A DNA stretch of 10,260 nt from Nonomuraea sp. (GTDB taxonomy: Bacteria; Actinomycetota; Actinomycetes; Streptosporangiales; Streptosporangiaceae): assembly GCA_013362835.1 (NCBI GenBank), contig JABFVJ010000022.1, positions 1 to 10,260 of the forward strand. Direction: 5' to 3'. The notes below the pieces were generated by a model. That model ran no database searches and was not told the origin of the DNA. It saw nothing but the letters and a program-made list of their open reading frames with translations. Both the position numbers and the translations under genes were made by a program. The stretch's first letter is position 1. The number at the start of each line of letters is the position of its first letter. Positions 1-8,391 of the stretch are shown in pieces.

Positions 1-11
1 GTGGGGCAGCT

Positions 12-258
12 GTGCGAGGGACGCGGGGCGCGGGGCCGCAGTGCGAGGGCGCGGGGCGGCAGTGCGAGGAGACGGGGTGGGGTGCGAGGTGCGCGGTGCG
101 AGCTGCGCGTGGTGGGGTGCGAGTGCGAGGGATGGGGTGCGAGTGAGAGGTGCGCGCGGCGAGGAGACGGGGTTGGGAGTGCGCGGGGTTGCGGTGCGAG
201 GGCACGGGGTGCGGGGCGAGGTGCGTGGGGCTGCGGTGCGAGGGGCCGTAGTGCGAGG
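12..258 (+). repeat. irregularly spaced GTGCGAGG repeats
   Basis: The octamer GTGCGAGG occurs exactly at 12, 41, 62, 82, 123, 194, 236 and 251. Near copies (GTGCGAGC or GTGCGAGT) lie at 96, 117 and 137. Spacing varies from about 15 to 71 bases and the sequence between copies is itself G-rich. This looks like a decayed or slippage-generated simple repeat rather than an array with conserved spacing. Confidence 0.7.
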
Positions 259-316
259 GGGGTGCGGGGAGACGGCGGCGCGGGCGTAAGGGCCATACGG
301 GCAGGGCACGCGGGTC

Positions 317-430
317 GTGGGGCCTCTGGCCGGGCGACACGCCGATGGCTGGGTGGACGGGTCTTCGGGCGGGGCGCGCGGTTGGGGGCTGTGGGGCCTC
401 GGGTGGACGACACGCCGATGGGGTGGGCTG
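317..430 (+). repeat. imperfect direct duplication of about 73 bp
   Basis: GTGGGGCCTC occurs at 317-326 and again at 391-400. CGACACGCCGATGG occurs at 335-348 and again at 408-421. The offset is 73-74 bases in both cases, with diverged sequence between, so one segment appears to have been duplicated in tandem and then drifted. Confidence 0.65.
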
Positions 431-627
431 AGGACCAGTTTTTTTTGGAGGCGGCTCGGATGATGCGGCGGTCCGGCTCCGGGAGGAGATCGGGGGGTCA
501 GGAAGGCTGCGGGGAGGGGGGATGGGAACGGCGGTCGTCTCGGACGGGAAGGGGAACGGAGGGCGTCTCGGACGGGGGTGGAAGGGCGGGTGCGCCGGGC
601 CGGGGAGCGGAAAGGGCGGGTGGCCCG

Positions 628-799
628 GGATGGGACGGCGGGACGCCTCCGGATGGGGACGGCGGGCGCCTCGGGGTAGGGATGGAAGGCGGGTGCCCCC
701 GGATGGGGACGGTGGGTGCCGCGGGATCGGGACGGTGGGTGCCCCTGGATCGGGACGGTGGGTGCCGCGGGTGGGGATGGGGACGGCGGGCGCCCCGGG
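628..799 (+). repeat. minisatellite-like tandem repeat, unit about 23 bp
   Basis: A unit of the form GGATSGGGACGGYGGGYGCC recurs with starts near 628, 651, 680, 701, 724, 747 and 775. Steps are 23, 29, 21, 23, 23 and 28 bases. The units at 701, 724 and 747 are the closest match to each other; the one at 680 has lost some bases. Each unit carries several G runs, so the + strand could form G-quadruplexes. There are no unique spacers, so it is not a CRISPR array. Confidence 0.7.
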
Positions 800-815
800 T
801 GGTGGGGGCCCGCCG
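784..815 (-). terminator. GC-rich hairpin just past the 830-1090 gene
   Basis: Arms CGGCGGGC (784-791) and GCCCGCCG (808-815) are exact reverse complements. Inside them CCCC (793-796) can pair with GGGG (804-807), leaving one bulged base and a 7-base loop. The hairpin begins about 14 bases after the stop codon of the minus-strand gene at 830, where a terminator would be expected. No T-run follows, which is common for actinobacterial terminators. Because it sits in a G/C repeat tract, chance pairing cannot be excluded. Confidence 0.45.
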
Positions 816-829
816 TTGCGTGGGGTCGG

Positions 830-1090
830 TCAGCGGTGGTCTTCGGCGTGCATGCCTACCCGGGGTGCGTCGATCACGACGTCGGTGAAGATGTCGAAGA
901 CGAGGGCGAGGATGCCGCCGACGACGAAAACACCGGCGCCGACCCAGACGAGCGTCCAGTTGTCGGCCGTCAGGCCGAAGCCCGCCACGATGGTGCCCAC
1001 CACCATGACCGTCACCGCAAGCCACGAGGAGGCTCGGCCGCCGTGGCTGCCGAGATGCTCGGTCTGCTCGGACTTCTTCCCCTCAACCAT
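830..1090 (-). CDS. HGxxPAAW-family small membrane protein
   Basis: This 86-residue protein has a polar N-terminus, then HGGRASSW at residues 16-23, which matches the HGxxPAAW signature of a small actinobacterial membrane-protein family of unknown function, with A-A replaced by S-S and the proline by Ala. Two hydrophobic segments follow (about 23-42 and 46-66), giving a helical hairpin, and then a charged tail containing DVVIDAPR. I chose the ATG at 1090 because AGGAAGG lies seven bases upstream on the minus strand. A longer frame opening at 1150 has no comparable ribosome binding site. The gene is divergent from secA with a 224-base gap. The family assignment rests on the motif and the two-helix plan; the function is unknown. 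Confidence 0.8.
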   Translation of the reverse strand: MVEGKKSEQTEHLGSHGGRASSWLAVTVMVVGTIVAGFGLTADNWTLVWVGAGVFVVGGILALVFDIFTDVVIDAPRVGMHAEDHR

Positions 1091-1314
1091 GACAAATCCT
1101 TCCTTTGCCGGATATCCCGCTATTGGTGCGAACCGGCGCTCAACCGGCATACCCTCTGCCTTGGCCCCATTCTCCCAGACGTGTCCGGCGGCCTCGTCGT
1201 CACGGTGGCTGTGTCTGGTTGCGGAACCGCCTACGATGGCAACCGGGGAAGTTTGTCTCGGCCTCTCCTCCTGGCGGCGCCGCCGGGGTAGACCTGCGAG
1301 GAGCTTTACATAAA
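1091..1314. promoter_or_regulatory. divergent intergenic region upstream of secA and the HGxxPAAW gene
   Basis: This 224-base gap must hold the promoters of both flanking genes. On the + strand TACGAT at 1232-1237 is a plausible -10 hexamer for secA, but I see no convincing -35 element 16-18 bases before it. The same hexamer lies inside an inverted repeat, GGTTGC at 1217-1222 and GCAACC at 1239-1244. On the minus-strand side AACCGGC is repeated at 1131-1137 and 1142-1148, one helical turn apart. None of these is certain. Confidence 0.35.
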
Positions 1315-4104
<2,790 letters not shown>

Positions 4105-4139
4105 CCGGCTGAACCGACCTGAGCGGGTGAGGTGACCCG

Positions 4140-4182
4140 ACGACAGCGGCCCCATGATCCATGATCATGGGGCCGCTGTCGT
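4140..4182. terminator. bidirectional terminator hairpin between convergent genes
   Basis: Positions 4140-4159 and 4163-4182 are exact reverse complements (20 bp, no mismatch), with a 3-base loop CAT. The stem starts 36 bases after the secA stop and, on the other strand, 18 bases after the stop of the gene at 4200-4622. A perfect hairpin between two converging genes is best read as a terminator for both. Neither side has a T-run. A smaller hairpin (CGGGT 4124-4128, ACCCG 4135-4139) lies directly on the secA side. Confidence 0.85.
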
Positions 4183-4199
4183 GCTGTGTCAGGGCGGTG

Positions 4200-4622
4200 T
4201 CATCGCAGCCAGCGCACCTCGTCGACGGTGTCGTTCGTGTACGGAGGCTCCTCCAGGGGCTGGCCGGGGAACAGCGGCCGGCCCCGGGGCTCGTCGCGGT
4301 CGATCAGGAGGGCCGGGTGGCTGGTGTCGTTGACCCAGGAGGAGACGTTGTTCGCGGCGGACGGGCCGCCGACGCCACCCGGCATGGGCAGGTCGTCGAG
4401 GTCGACGTCGTAGCCGGCGCCGATGCCGTACGCCGGGCCTGAACGGTCGTAGTCCCGGTACAGGCAGAGCGTGGCGGACGGGCAGGGCTCGCCGGGGCCG
4501 AGCGCGACCACGCCCGGAGGCAGCGGCCAGGCGGCGGCCGACGCGGCGGGGACGGCGAGGGCGCCGGCGAAGGTCAGGACGGCCGCGCCGGTCAGCATGC
4601 GGACGAGGGGAGTGCTGCGCAT
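4200..4622 (-). CDS. secreted protein resembling peptidase inhibitor family I36
   Basis: The 140-residue precursor begins with a classical Sec signal peptide: Arg at 2 and 8, a hydrophobic core at about 10-24, and a predicted cut after ASA at residue 29. The mature part of about 111 residues has two cysteines (C47 and C53, in CPSATLC) followed by LYRDYDRSG, and later NNVSSWVND at 91-99. This Cys, aromatic, NNVSSxxN pattern is typical of the small secreted actinobacterial proteins annotated as peptidase inhibitor family I36, which have a beta/gamma-crystallin-like fold. I chose ATG 4622 because AGGAGGT sits nine bases upstream; the open frame extends further to 4658 without such a site. It has 123 bases of its own upstream sequence, so it is probably a separate transcript from the PTS genes. 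Inhibitor activity is not proven by the sequence. Confidence 0.72.
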   Translation of the reverse strand: MRSTPLVRMLTGAAVLTFAGALAVPAASAAAWPLPPGVVALGPGEPCPSATLCLYRDYDRSGPAYGIGAGYDVDLDDLPMPGGVGGPSAANNVSSWVNDTSHPALLIDRDEPRGRPLFPGQPLEEPPYTNDTVDEVRWLR

Positions 4623-4745
4623 GGGTGGGATACCTCCTGGATGGGTTGCGGACTGCACTCACCCTTCCGTAACTGCTCGTATTCAGATAGACGCAAAGAG
4701 TAACGGTGTTGCTGATGGCGGCGACAGGTCTCCGTGTCCTGCCGG

Positions 4746-6017
4746 CTACTCCGGTTGCTCGCGGCCCGGGGTCGGGATGTTCAGGCGGCGGATCATGAAT
4801 GCGAAGATCACGTAATAGAGGATGAAATAGAGCAGGCCGAAGACGATGATCAGGCCGAGGCGATGGGTGTTGGATTTGCCGGCGTTCAGCAGCATGTCTA
4901 TGGCACCGCCGGAGAACGTGAAGCCCAGCCGGGCGCCGAATTCGGCCATCAGGGCCATCGACAGGCCCGTCAGCAGGGCGTGCATCGCGAAAAGCGCCGG
5001 GGCGACGAAAATGAAGGCGAATTCCAGCGGTTCCGTTATGCCGGTGATGAATGCCGTCAGCCCGGCGGACAGCATGATGCCGCCCACCGATTTCCTGCGT
5101 TCGGGCGGGGCGGCCCGCCACATCGCGATGGCCGCGCCCAGGAGGCCGAACATCATCACGGGGAAGAAGCCGGTCATGAAGATGCCGGCGCCCTGTTCGC
5201 CGGCGAAGTAGCAGTTCAGGTCGCCGGTGGCGTTGCGGGTGGCGCCGTTCACGCCGGCGTGGCACTCGGGCAGGGTGAACCAGACGATGGTGTTCAGGAA
5301 GTGGTGCAGGCCGACCGGGATCAGCAGGCGGTTGGCGACGCCGTAGATGCCGGTGCCGGCGGTGCCGTGCGCCGAGAGCCAGTCGCCCACCTCCGAGAGC
5401 CAGTCGCCGACCGGGCGCCACACCAGGCCGAAGACGACGCCGAGGAGCAGGGCGGCGACGGCGGTGATGATGGGCACCGAACGGCGTCCGCCGAAGAAGG
5501 CCAGCCACGGAGGCGGCTTCAGCCGGTAGAAGCGCTGCCAGAGCAGCGCGGCCGTGATGCCGATGACGATGCCGCCGAGCACGCCCGTCGGGTTCTGGGC
5601 GCCCACGTTGAGCATCGGGCCCTTGTCCGTGGTGATGAGCACCTTGTCGTAGACGGCGCCGCGGCCCGCGTCGAAGAAGAGCGTCTTGCTGACGTGGTCG
5701 AACACCAGGTAGCCGACCAGCGCGGCGAGGGCGGTCGAGCCGTCGGCCTTGCGCGCGAACCCGATCGCCACGCCGATCGCGAACAGGACGGGCAGGTTGT
5801 CGAACAGGGCGCCGCCGGCCGCGGCCAGGACCTTGGCGACGGGGAGCAGCCAGGGGAGCACGCCGCCGAGTCCGTCGGCGCCCAGCATGTCGGGCTGGCC
5901 GAAGCGGAAGAGCAGGCCGGCGGCCGGCAGGACCGCGATGGGCATCATGAGCGAGCGGCCGATGCGCTGCAGCACCGCGAACGTCGACGACCAGGGCGGC
6001 GTGCGTATGGTCCTCAC
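4746..6017 (-). CDS. nagE: PTS EIIC permease, glucose/N-acetylglucosamine family (second of tandem pair)
   Basis: This is the membrane channel subunit of a sugar phosphotransferase system; it binds and carries the sugar while EIIB phosphorylates it. The 423-residue protein is EIIC alone, without fused EIIB or EIIA. Visible marks are GRSLMMPIAVLPAAGLL (20-36), GFARKADGSTALAALVGYLVF (86-106), NRLLIPVGLHHFLN (229-242) and GITEPLEF (326-333), whose Glu329 corresponds to the sugar-binding Glu of the family. Many hydrophobic segments alternate with short loops. Overall it resembles actinobacterial NagE, so N-acetylglucosamine is the best substrate guess, though glucose is possible. Its only two cysteines, C252 and C269, lie in one loop. 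The GTG start at 6017 keeps the conserved N-terminus but lacks a clear Shine-Dalgarno and lies at the base of a hairpin. It is co-directional with the paralog 69 bases upstream. Confidence 0.85.
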   Translation of the reverse strand: MRTIRTPPWSSTFAVLQRIGRSLMMPIAVLPAAGLLFRFGQPDMLGADGLGGVLPWLLPVAKVLAAAGGALFDNLPVLFAIGVAIGFARKADGSTALAALVGYLVFDHVSKTLFFDAGRGAVYDKVLITTDKGPMLNVGAQNPTGVLGGIVIGITAALLWQRFYRLKPPPWLAFFGGRRSVPIITAVAALLLGVVFGLVWRPVGDWLSEVGDWLSAHGTAGTGIYGVANRLLIPVGLHHFLNTIVWFTLPECHAGVNGATRNATGDLNCYFAGEQGAGIFMTGFFPVMMFGLLGAAIAMWRAAPPERRKSVGGIMLSAGLTAFITGITEPLEFAFIFVAPALFAMHALLTGLSMALMAEFGARLGFTFSGGAIDMLLNAGKSNTHRLGLIIVFGLLYFILYYVIFAFMIRRLNIPTPGREQPE

Positions 6018-6044
6018 CCCCGCTTGACGATCCGTCGGCGGGGG
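6017..6044 (-). promoter_or_regulatory. hairpin covering the start region of the downstream EIIC gene
   Basis: In the minus-strand transcript CCCCCGC (6044-6038) pairs with GCGGGGG (6023-6017). An inner stem GACG/CGTC closes a GAU loop, leaving a small C/AA internal loop. The last G of the right arm is the first base of the GTG start codon at 6017, and the position where a ribosome binding site would sit is inside the stem. No U-run follows. It could be a terminator or attenuator after the first EIIC gene, or a structure limiting translation of the second. Confidence 0.55.
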
Positions 6045-6086
6045 AATGCCAGGTTCCTACCACGGCACAGGACTGCGAAAACGGCG

Positions 6087-7400
6087 CTAGGTCTCGCCGG
6101 AGTCGACGTCGGGCTCGGGTTCCCGGCCCGGGGTCATGATGTTGAGCTTGCGGATGAGGAACGTGAACACGACGTAGTAGACGACGCCGTAGATCACGCC
6201 GAGCAGCAGGATGCCCGGGAGGTTCTGGGTGTTGGACTTGCTGGCGTTCAGGAGCATGTCGAGCAGGCCGGCGGAGAAGCCGAAGCCGAGCTGCCCGCCG
6301 ATCAGCGTGGTCAGGGCCATCGCGAGGCCCGTCAGGATGGCGTGCGCCACGAGCAGCGCGGGCGCCACGAAGATGAACGCGAACTCGATCGGCTCGGTGA
6401 TGCCGGTGACGAACGAGGCCAGACCGGCCGACAGCATGATGCCGCCCACCGTGGCGCGCCGGTGCGGGGGAGCCGCGCGCCACATGGCGAGGGCGGCGGC
6501 CGGCAGGGCGAACATCATGATGGGGAAGAACCCGGCCATGAACTGGCCCGAGTGCGGGGCGCCGCCGAAGTAGCAGTTCCAGTCGCCGCCGAGCACGTGG
6601 CCGCCGACCTCGCACTGGGGGACGACGTACCAGACGACGGAGTTCACGAAGTGGTGCAGGCCGAGGGGGATGAGGAGGCGGTTGATGAGGCCGTAGATGC
6701 CGGTGCCGACGGGGCCGATGGCGGCCAGGGCCTCGCCGGCGTGGCGGATCCACTCGCCGATGACCGGCCAGAGCCAGCCGAACAGCACCCCGAGGAGCAG
6801 CGCCACGATGGACGTGATGATCGGCACGAACCTGCGCCCGCCGAAGAACGCCAGCCACGGCGGCAGCTTGATCCGGTGGAAGCGCTGCCACAGCAGCGCG
6901 GTGACCAGGCCCATCACGATGCCGCCGAGCACCTTGGTGGGGTTCTGCAGGCCGTAGTTGATGACTTCCTTGATGCCCTCGTCCTGGACCTGCCGCAGGG
7001 ACACGGTGTCCCGGATGTCGGAGCCGAAGAACATCACCTTGGTCACCCGGTCGAACACCAGGTAGCCGACGACGGCCGCGAGCGCCGTGCTGCCGTCGGA
7101 CTTGCGGGCGAAGCCGATGGCCACGCCCACGGCGAACAGCAGCGGCAGGTTCTGGAACAGCGCGTCGCCGGCGGCGGCCAGCACCTCGGCGACCTGGCTC
7201 ATCCACGCGAACCCGGACACGTCGGCGAGCCCGCCGGGGGCGGGGCCGTTGGCGCCCAGCATGTCGGGCTGGCCGAAGCGGAAGAGCAGCGCGGCCGCGG
7301 GCAGGGCGGCGATGGGCAGCATCAGCGAGCGGCCCAGCCGCTGGAGCACGTTCATCACGCGTGCGAACGGCGATGGCCGGGCGGCGGTGGTCTCGTTCAC
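6087..7400 (-). CDS. nagE: PTS EIIC permease, glucose/N-acetylglucosamine family (first of tandem pair)
   Basis: This is a second stand-alone EIIC permease of 437 residues, clearly paralogous to the one at 4746-6017. Shared blocks include LLFRFGQPDMLGA (39-51), GFARKSDGSTALAAVVGYLVFDRV (residues 96-119), NRLLIPLGLHHFVN (240-253), GITEPIEF (333-340, sugar-binding Glu336) and a C-terminal NIMTPGREPE. The largest differences are in the N-terminal tail, a segment around 50-70 and one near 125-150. It also has exactly two cysteines, C263 and C276, in the loop after the HH motif. The GTG at 7400 is preceded by GGAGGA seven bases upstream, a much better site than that of its neighbour. It follows the GntR regulator by 74 bases, so the two are probably co-transcribed. 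A tandem pair of NagE genes is also known in Streptomyces (nagE1/nagE2). Substrate remains inferred. Confidence 0.87.
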   Translation of the reverse strand: MNETTAARPSPFARVMNVLQRLGRSLMLPIAALPAAALLFRFGQPDMLGANGPAPGGLADVSGFAWMSQVAEVLAAAGDALFQNLPLLFAVGVAIGFARKSDGSTALAAVVGYLVFDRVTKVMFFGSDIRDTVSLRQVQDEGIKEVINYGLQNPTKVLGGIVMGLVTALLWQRFHRIKLPPWLAFFGGRRFVPIITSIVALLLGVLFGWLWPVIGEWIRHAGEALAAIGPVGTGIYGLINRLLIPLGLHHFVNSVVWYVVPQCEVGGHVLGGDWNCYFGGAPHSGQFMAGFFPIMMFALPAAALAMWRAAPPHRRATVGGIMLSAGLASFVTGITEPIEFAFIFVAPALLVAHAILTGLAMALTTLIGGQLGFGFSAGLLDMLLNASKSNTQNLPGILLLGVIYGVVYYVVFTFLIRKLNIMTPGREPEPDVDSGET

Positions 7401-7428
7401 CGGGCGTTCCTCCGGGGGGTGGGAGTCG

Positions 7429-7457
7429 GGCGTCCGCCGGGCGCGCTCTCGGACGCC
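7429..7457 (-). terminator. possible attenuating hairpin between regulator and first EIIC gene
   Basis: GGCGTCCG (7429-7436) and CGGACGCC (7450-7457) are exact reverse complements separated by 13 GC-rich bases. The hairpin lies in the 74-base gap after the GntR stop codon and before the ribosome binding site of the first EIIC gene. It has no U-run. It could reduce read-through so that regulator and permease levels differ, or be a chance structure in GC-rich DNA. Confidence 0.35.
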
Positions 7458-7474
7458 GGCCCGGCGAAGTGGCC

Positions 7475-8215
7475 CTAGCCCCGTCTAACGGGCATTTCGA
7501 GGATGGTCCGCAGCTGATAGCGATCAGCGCGGTAGGTGGACACGCCGAGCTCCGCGCAGACGCCGCCGGAGAACGACCTGCGCTGGAGCAGCAGCACCGC
7601 GCCCCCGCGCGGCAGCTTCAGCAGGTCGGCGTCGCTCGGGTCGGCGATGCCGCCGTCGATGGTGAGCTCGCCGGCGTCCATGACCAGCCCGTAGCGGCTC
7701 TCCAGCAGCTCGTACAGCGATTTGTCGGACAAGTCGTAGTCGGCCAGGTCGGGGGCGAGTTTGACCGGGATGTGGGCCCGTTCGATGGACAGGGGCTCGC
7801 CGTCGGCCGTACGCAGGCGCTCGATGAAGTGCACTTCCTCACCCGGCTGGATCCCCAGCTCCTTGGCCAGGTGGGCGCTGGCGCGCACGACGCGGCGGTC
7901 GAGGTCGCGCGAGCCGGGGATCATGCCGCGCGCCCTCATGTCGTCGGTGAACGACGTGAGCTGCAGCGCCAGCTCGATCTTGGGGCGGGCCACGAACGTG
8001 CCCTTGCCCGGCACGCGGTGCAGCCGGCCCTCGGACACCAGATGGTCGACGGCCTGCCGTACGGTCATCCTCGACAGGCCGAAGCGCTGGCAGAGCTCGC
8101 GCTCGGACGGGATGGCCGCGCCGATGCTGAGCTCGTTGCTGTCAATGAGGTCCAGCAGGATCTCGCGAAGCTGGAAGTACTTGGGCACCGGGCTATCCGG
8201 ATCGATGTGCGCCAC
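7475..8215 (-). CDS. GntR/HutC-family regulator, DasR-like
   Basis: This 246-residue cytoplasmic repressor-type protein has a winged helix-turn-helix at about residues 10-77, with the GntR signature IPSERELCQRFGLSRMTVRQ (35-54) and the wing GRLHRVPGKGTFVA (63-76). A UTRA effector domain follows, from about 85 to 240. The linker ALQLTSFTDDMRARG (83-97) closely matches DasR, the N-acetylglucosamine regulator of Streptomyces, and NagR/YvoA of Bacillus, which respond to aminosugar phosphates. The GTG start at 8215 has GGGGAGGA just upstream. It heads the leftward operon with the two EIIC genes and is divergent from the SIS gene. A dre-like palindrome at 8315-8336 lies between them, so I infer that it controls both directions and itself. 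Whether it is the orthologue of DasR or a local paralog cannot be told from this window. Confidence 0.88.
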   Translation of the reverse strand: MAHIDPDSPVPKYFQLREILLDLIDSNELSIGAAIPSERELCQRFGLSRMTVRQAVDHLVSEGRLHRVPGKGTFVARPKIELALQLTSFTDDMRARGMIPGSRDLDRRVVRASAHLAKELGIQPGEEVHFIERLRTADGEPLSIERAHIPVKLAPDLADYDLSDKSLYELLESRYGLVMDAGELTIDGGIADPSDADLLKLPRGGAVLLLQRRSFSGGVCAELGVSTYRADRYQLRTILEMPVRRG

Positions 8216-8239
8216 GGATCCTCCCCTCGATCGGCAAAG

Positions 8240-8285
8240 AAGAAATCTGCTTCTGGTGGTGCGGCAGTCTATGGGCAGATTTCTT
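8240..8285. promoter_or_regulatory. 11-bp inverted repeat upstream of the GntR gene
   Basis: AAGAAATCTGC (8240-8250) is repeated as its exact reverse complement at 8275-8285, with 24 bases between. The A/T-rich arms stand out against the GC-rich surroundings. TAGACT on the minus strand (8271-8266), a weak -10 candidate for the GntR gene, lies between the arms. It does not resemble the dre palindrome nearby, so it could serve a second regulator or act as a leader hairpin for gntR. Confidence 0.5.
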
Positions 8286-8314
8286 GTTTGGTGGCCATGG
8301 GCTATGGTTCGTAC

Positions 8315-8336
8315 TGGTCTAGTCCGGACTAGACCA
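8315..8336. promoter_or_regulatory. 22-bp perfect palindrome, expanded dre-like operator
   Basis: TGGTCTAGTCC (8315-8325) is followed directly by its exact reverse complement GGACTAGACCA (8326-8336). The flanks extend the likeness to the known DasR operator dre (ACTGGTCTAGACCACT). ACTGGTCTAG at 8313-8322 equals its left part, and CTAGACCAC at 8329-8337 equals its right part less the last base. CTAG thus occurs twice, ten bases apart, where dre has it once. The site lies between the DasR-like regulator and the SIS gene, 55 bases before the chosen SIS start. A weak -10 candidate, TATGGT, lies just upstream at 8303-8308. It is the probable operator for the divergent locus. Confidence 0.8.
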
Positions 8337-8391
8337 CATGTCGCGAAAGACGGTCAAGTCCGTACCGTATGAATTGAGGGATGAGCTCAGG

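Larger units (their letters stand above)
1..829. other. gene-free G-rich region with degenerate repeats
   Basis: I see no credible gene in this stretch. The + strand is dominated by G, with runs of four or more at very many places, and C is comparatively scarce, so the strand asymmetry is strong. Open frames run through it, one of them open from the window edge to 888. They translate to Gly/Arg/Ala/Trp-rich low-complexity protein with no recognisable domain, which is what this base composition gives by chance. Three repeat patterns are listed separately. A run of eight T at 439-446 stands out in this composition but follows no gene. The region lies 3' of the minus-strand gene at 830-1090. Confidence 0.75.

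Noticed and set aside
439..446. Run of eight T as a possible terminator tail.
   Set aside because: No stem precedes it on either strand in a useful position and no gene ends near it.
628..799. CRISPR-like spacing of repeats at about 23-29 bp.
   Set aside because: The units abut with no unique spacers, vary in length and sequence, and no cas genes are nearby.
1..888. Open frame running from the window edge on the + strand.
   Set aside because: The product is Gly/Arg/Ala-rich with no domain, it follows the G-repeat composition, and it overlaps the end of the HGxxPAAW gene on the other strand.
1105..1314. In-frame upstream extension of secA by 70 residues.
   Set aside because: The added sequence does not resemble any SecA N-terminus, while GTG 1315 gives the conserved start and has GAGGAG upstream.
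8338..8391. ATG 8338 as the start of the SIS gene.
   Set aside because: It lies one base after the operator palindrome with no Shine-Dalgarno sequence, and the added 18 residues look unlike the start of SIS proteins. A leaderless start there cannot be fully excluded.
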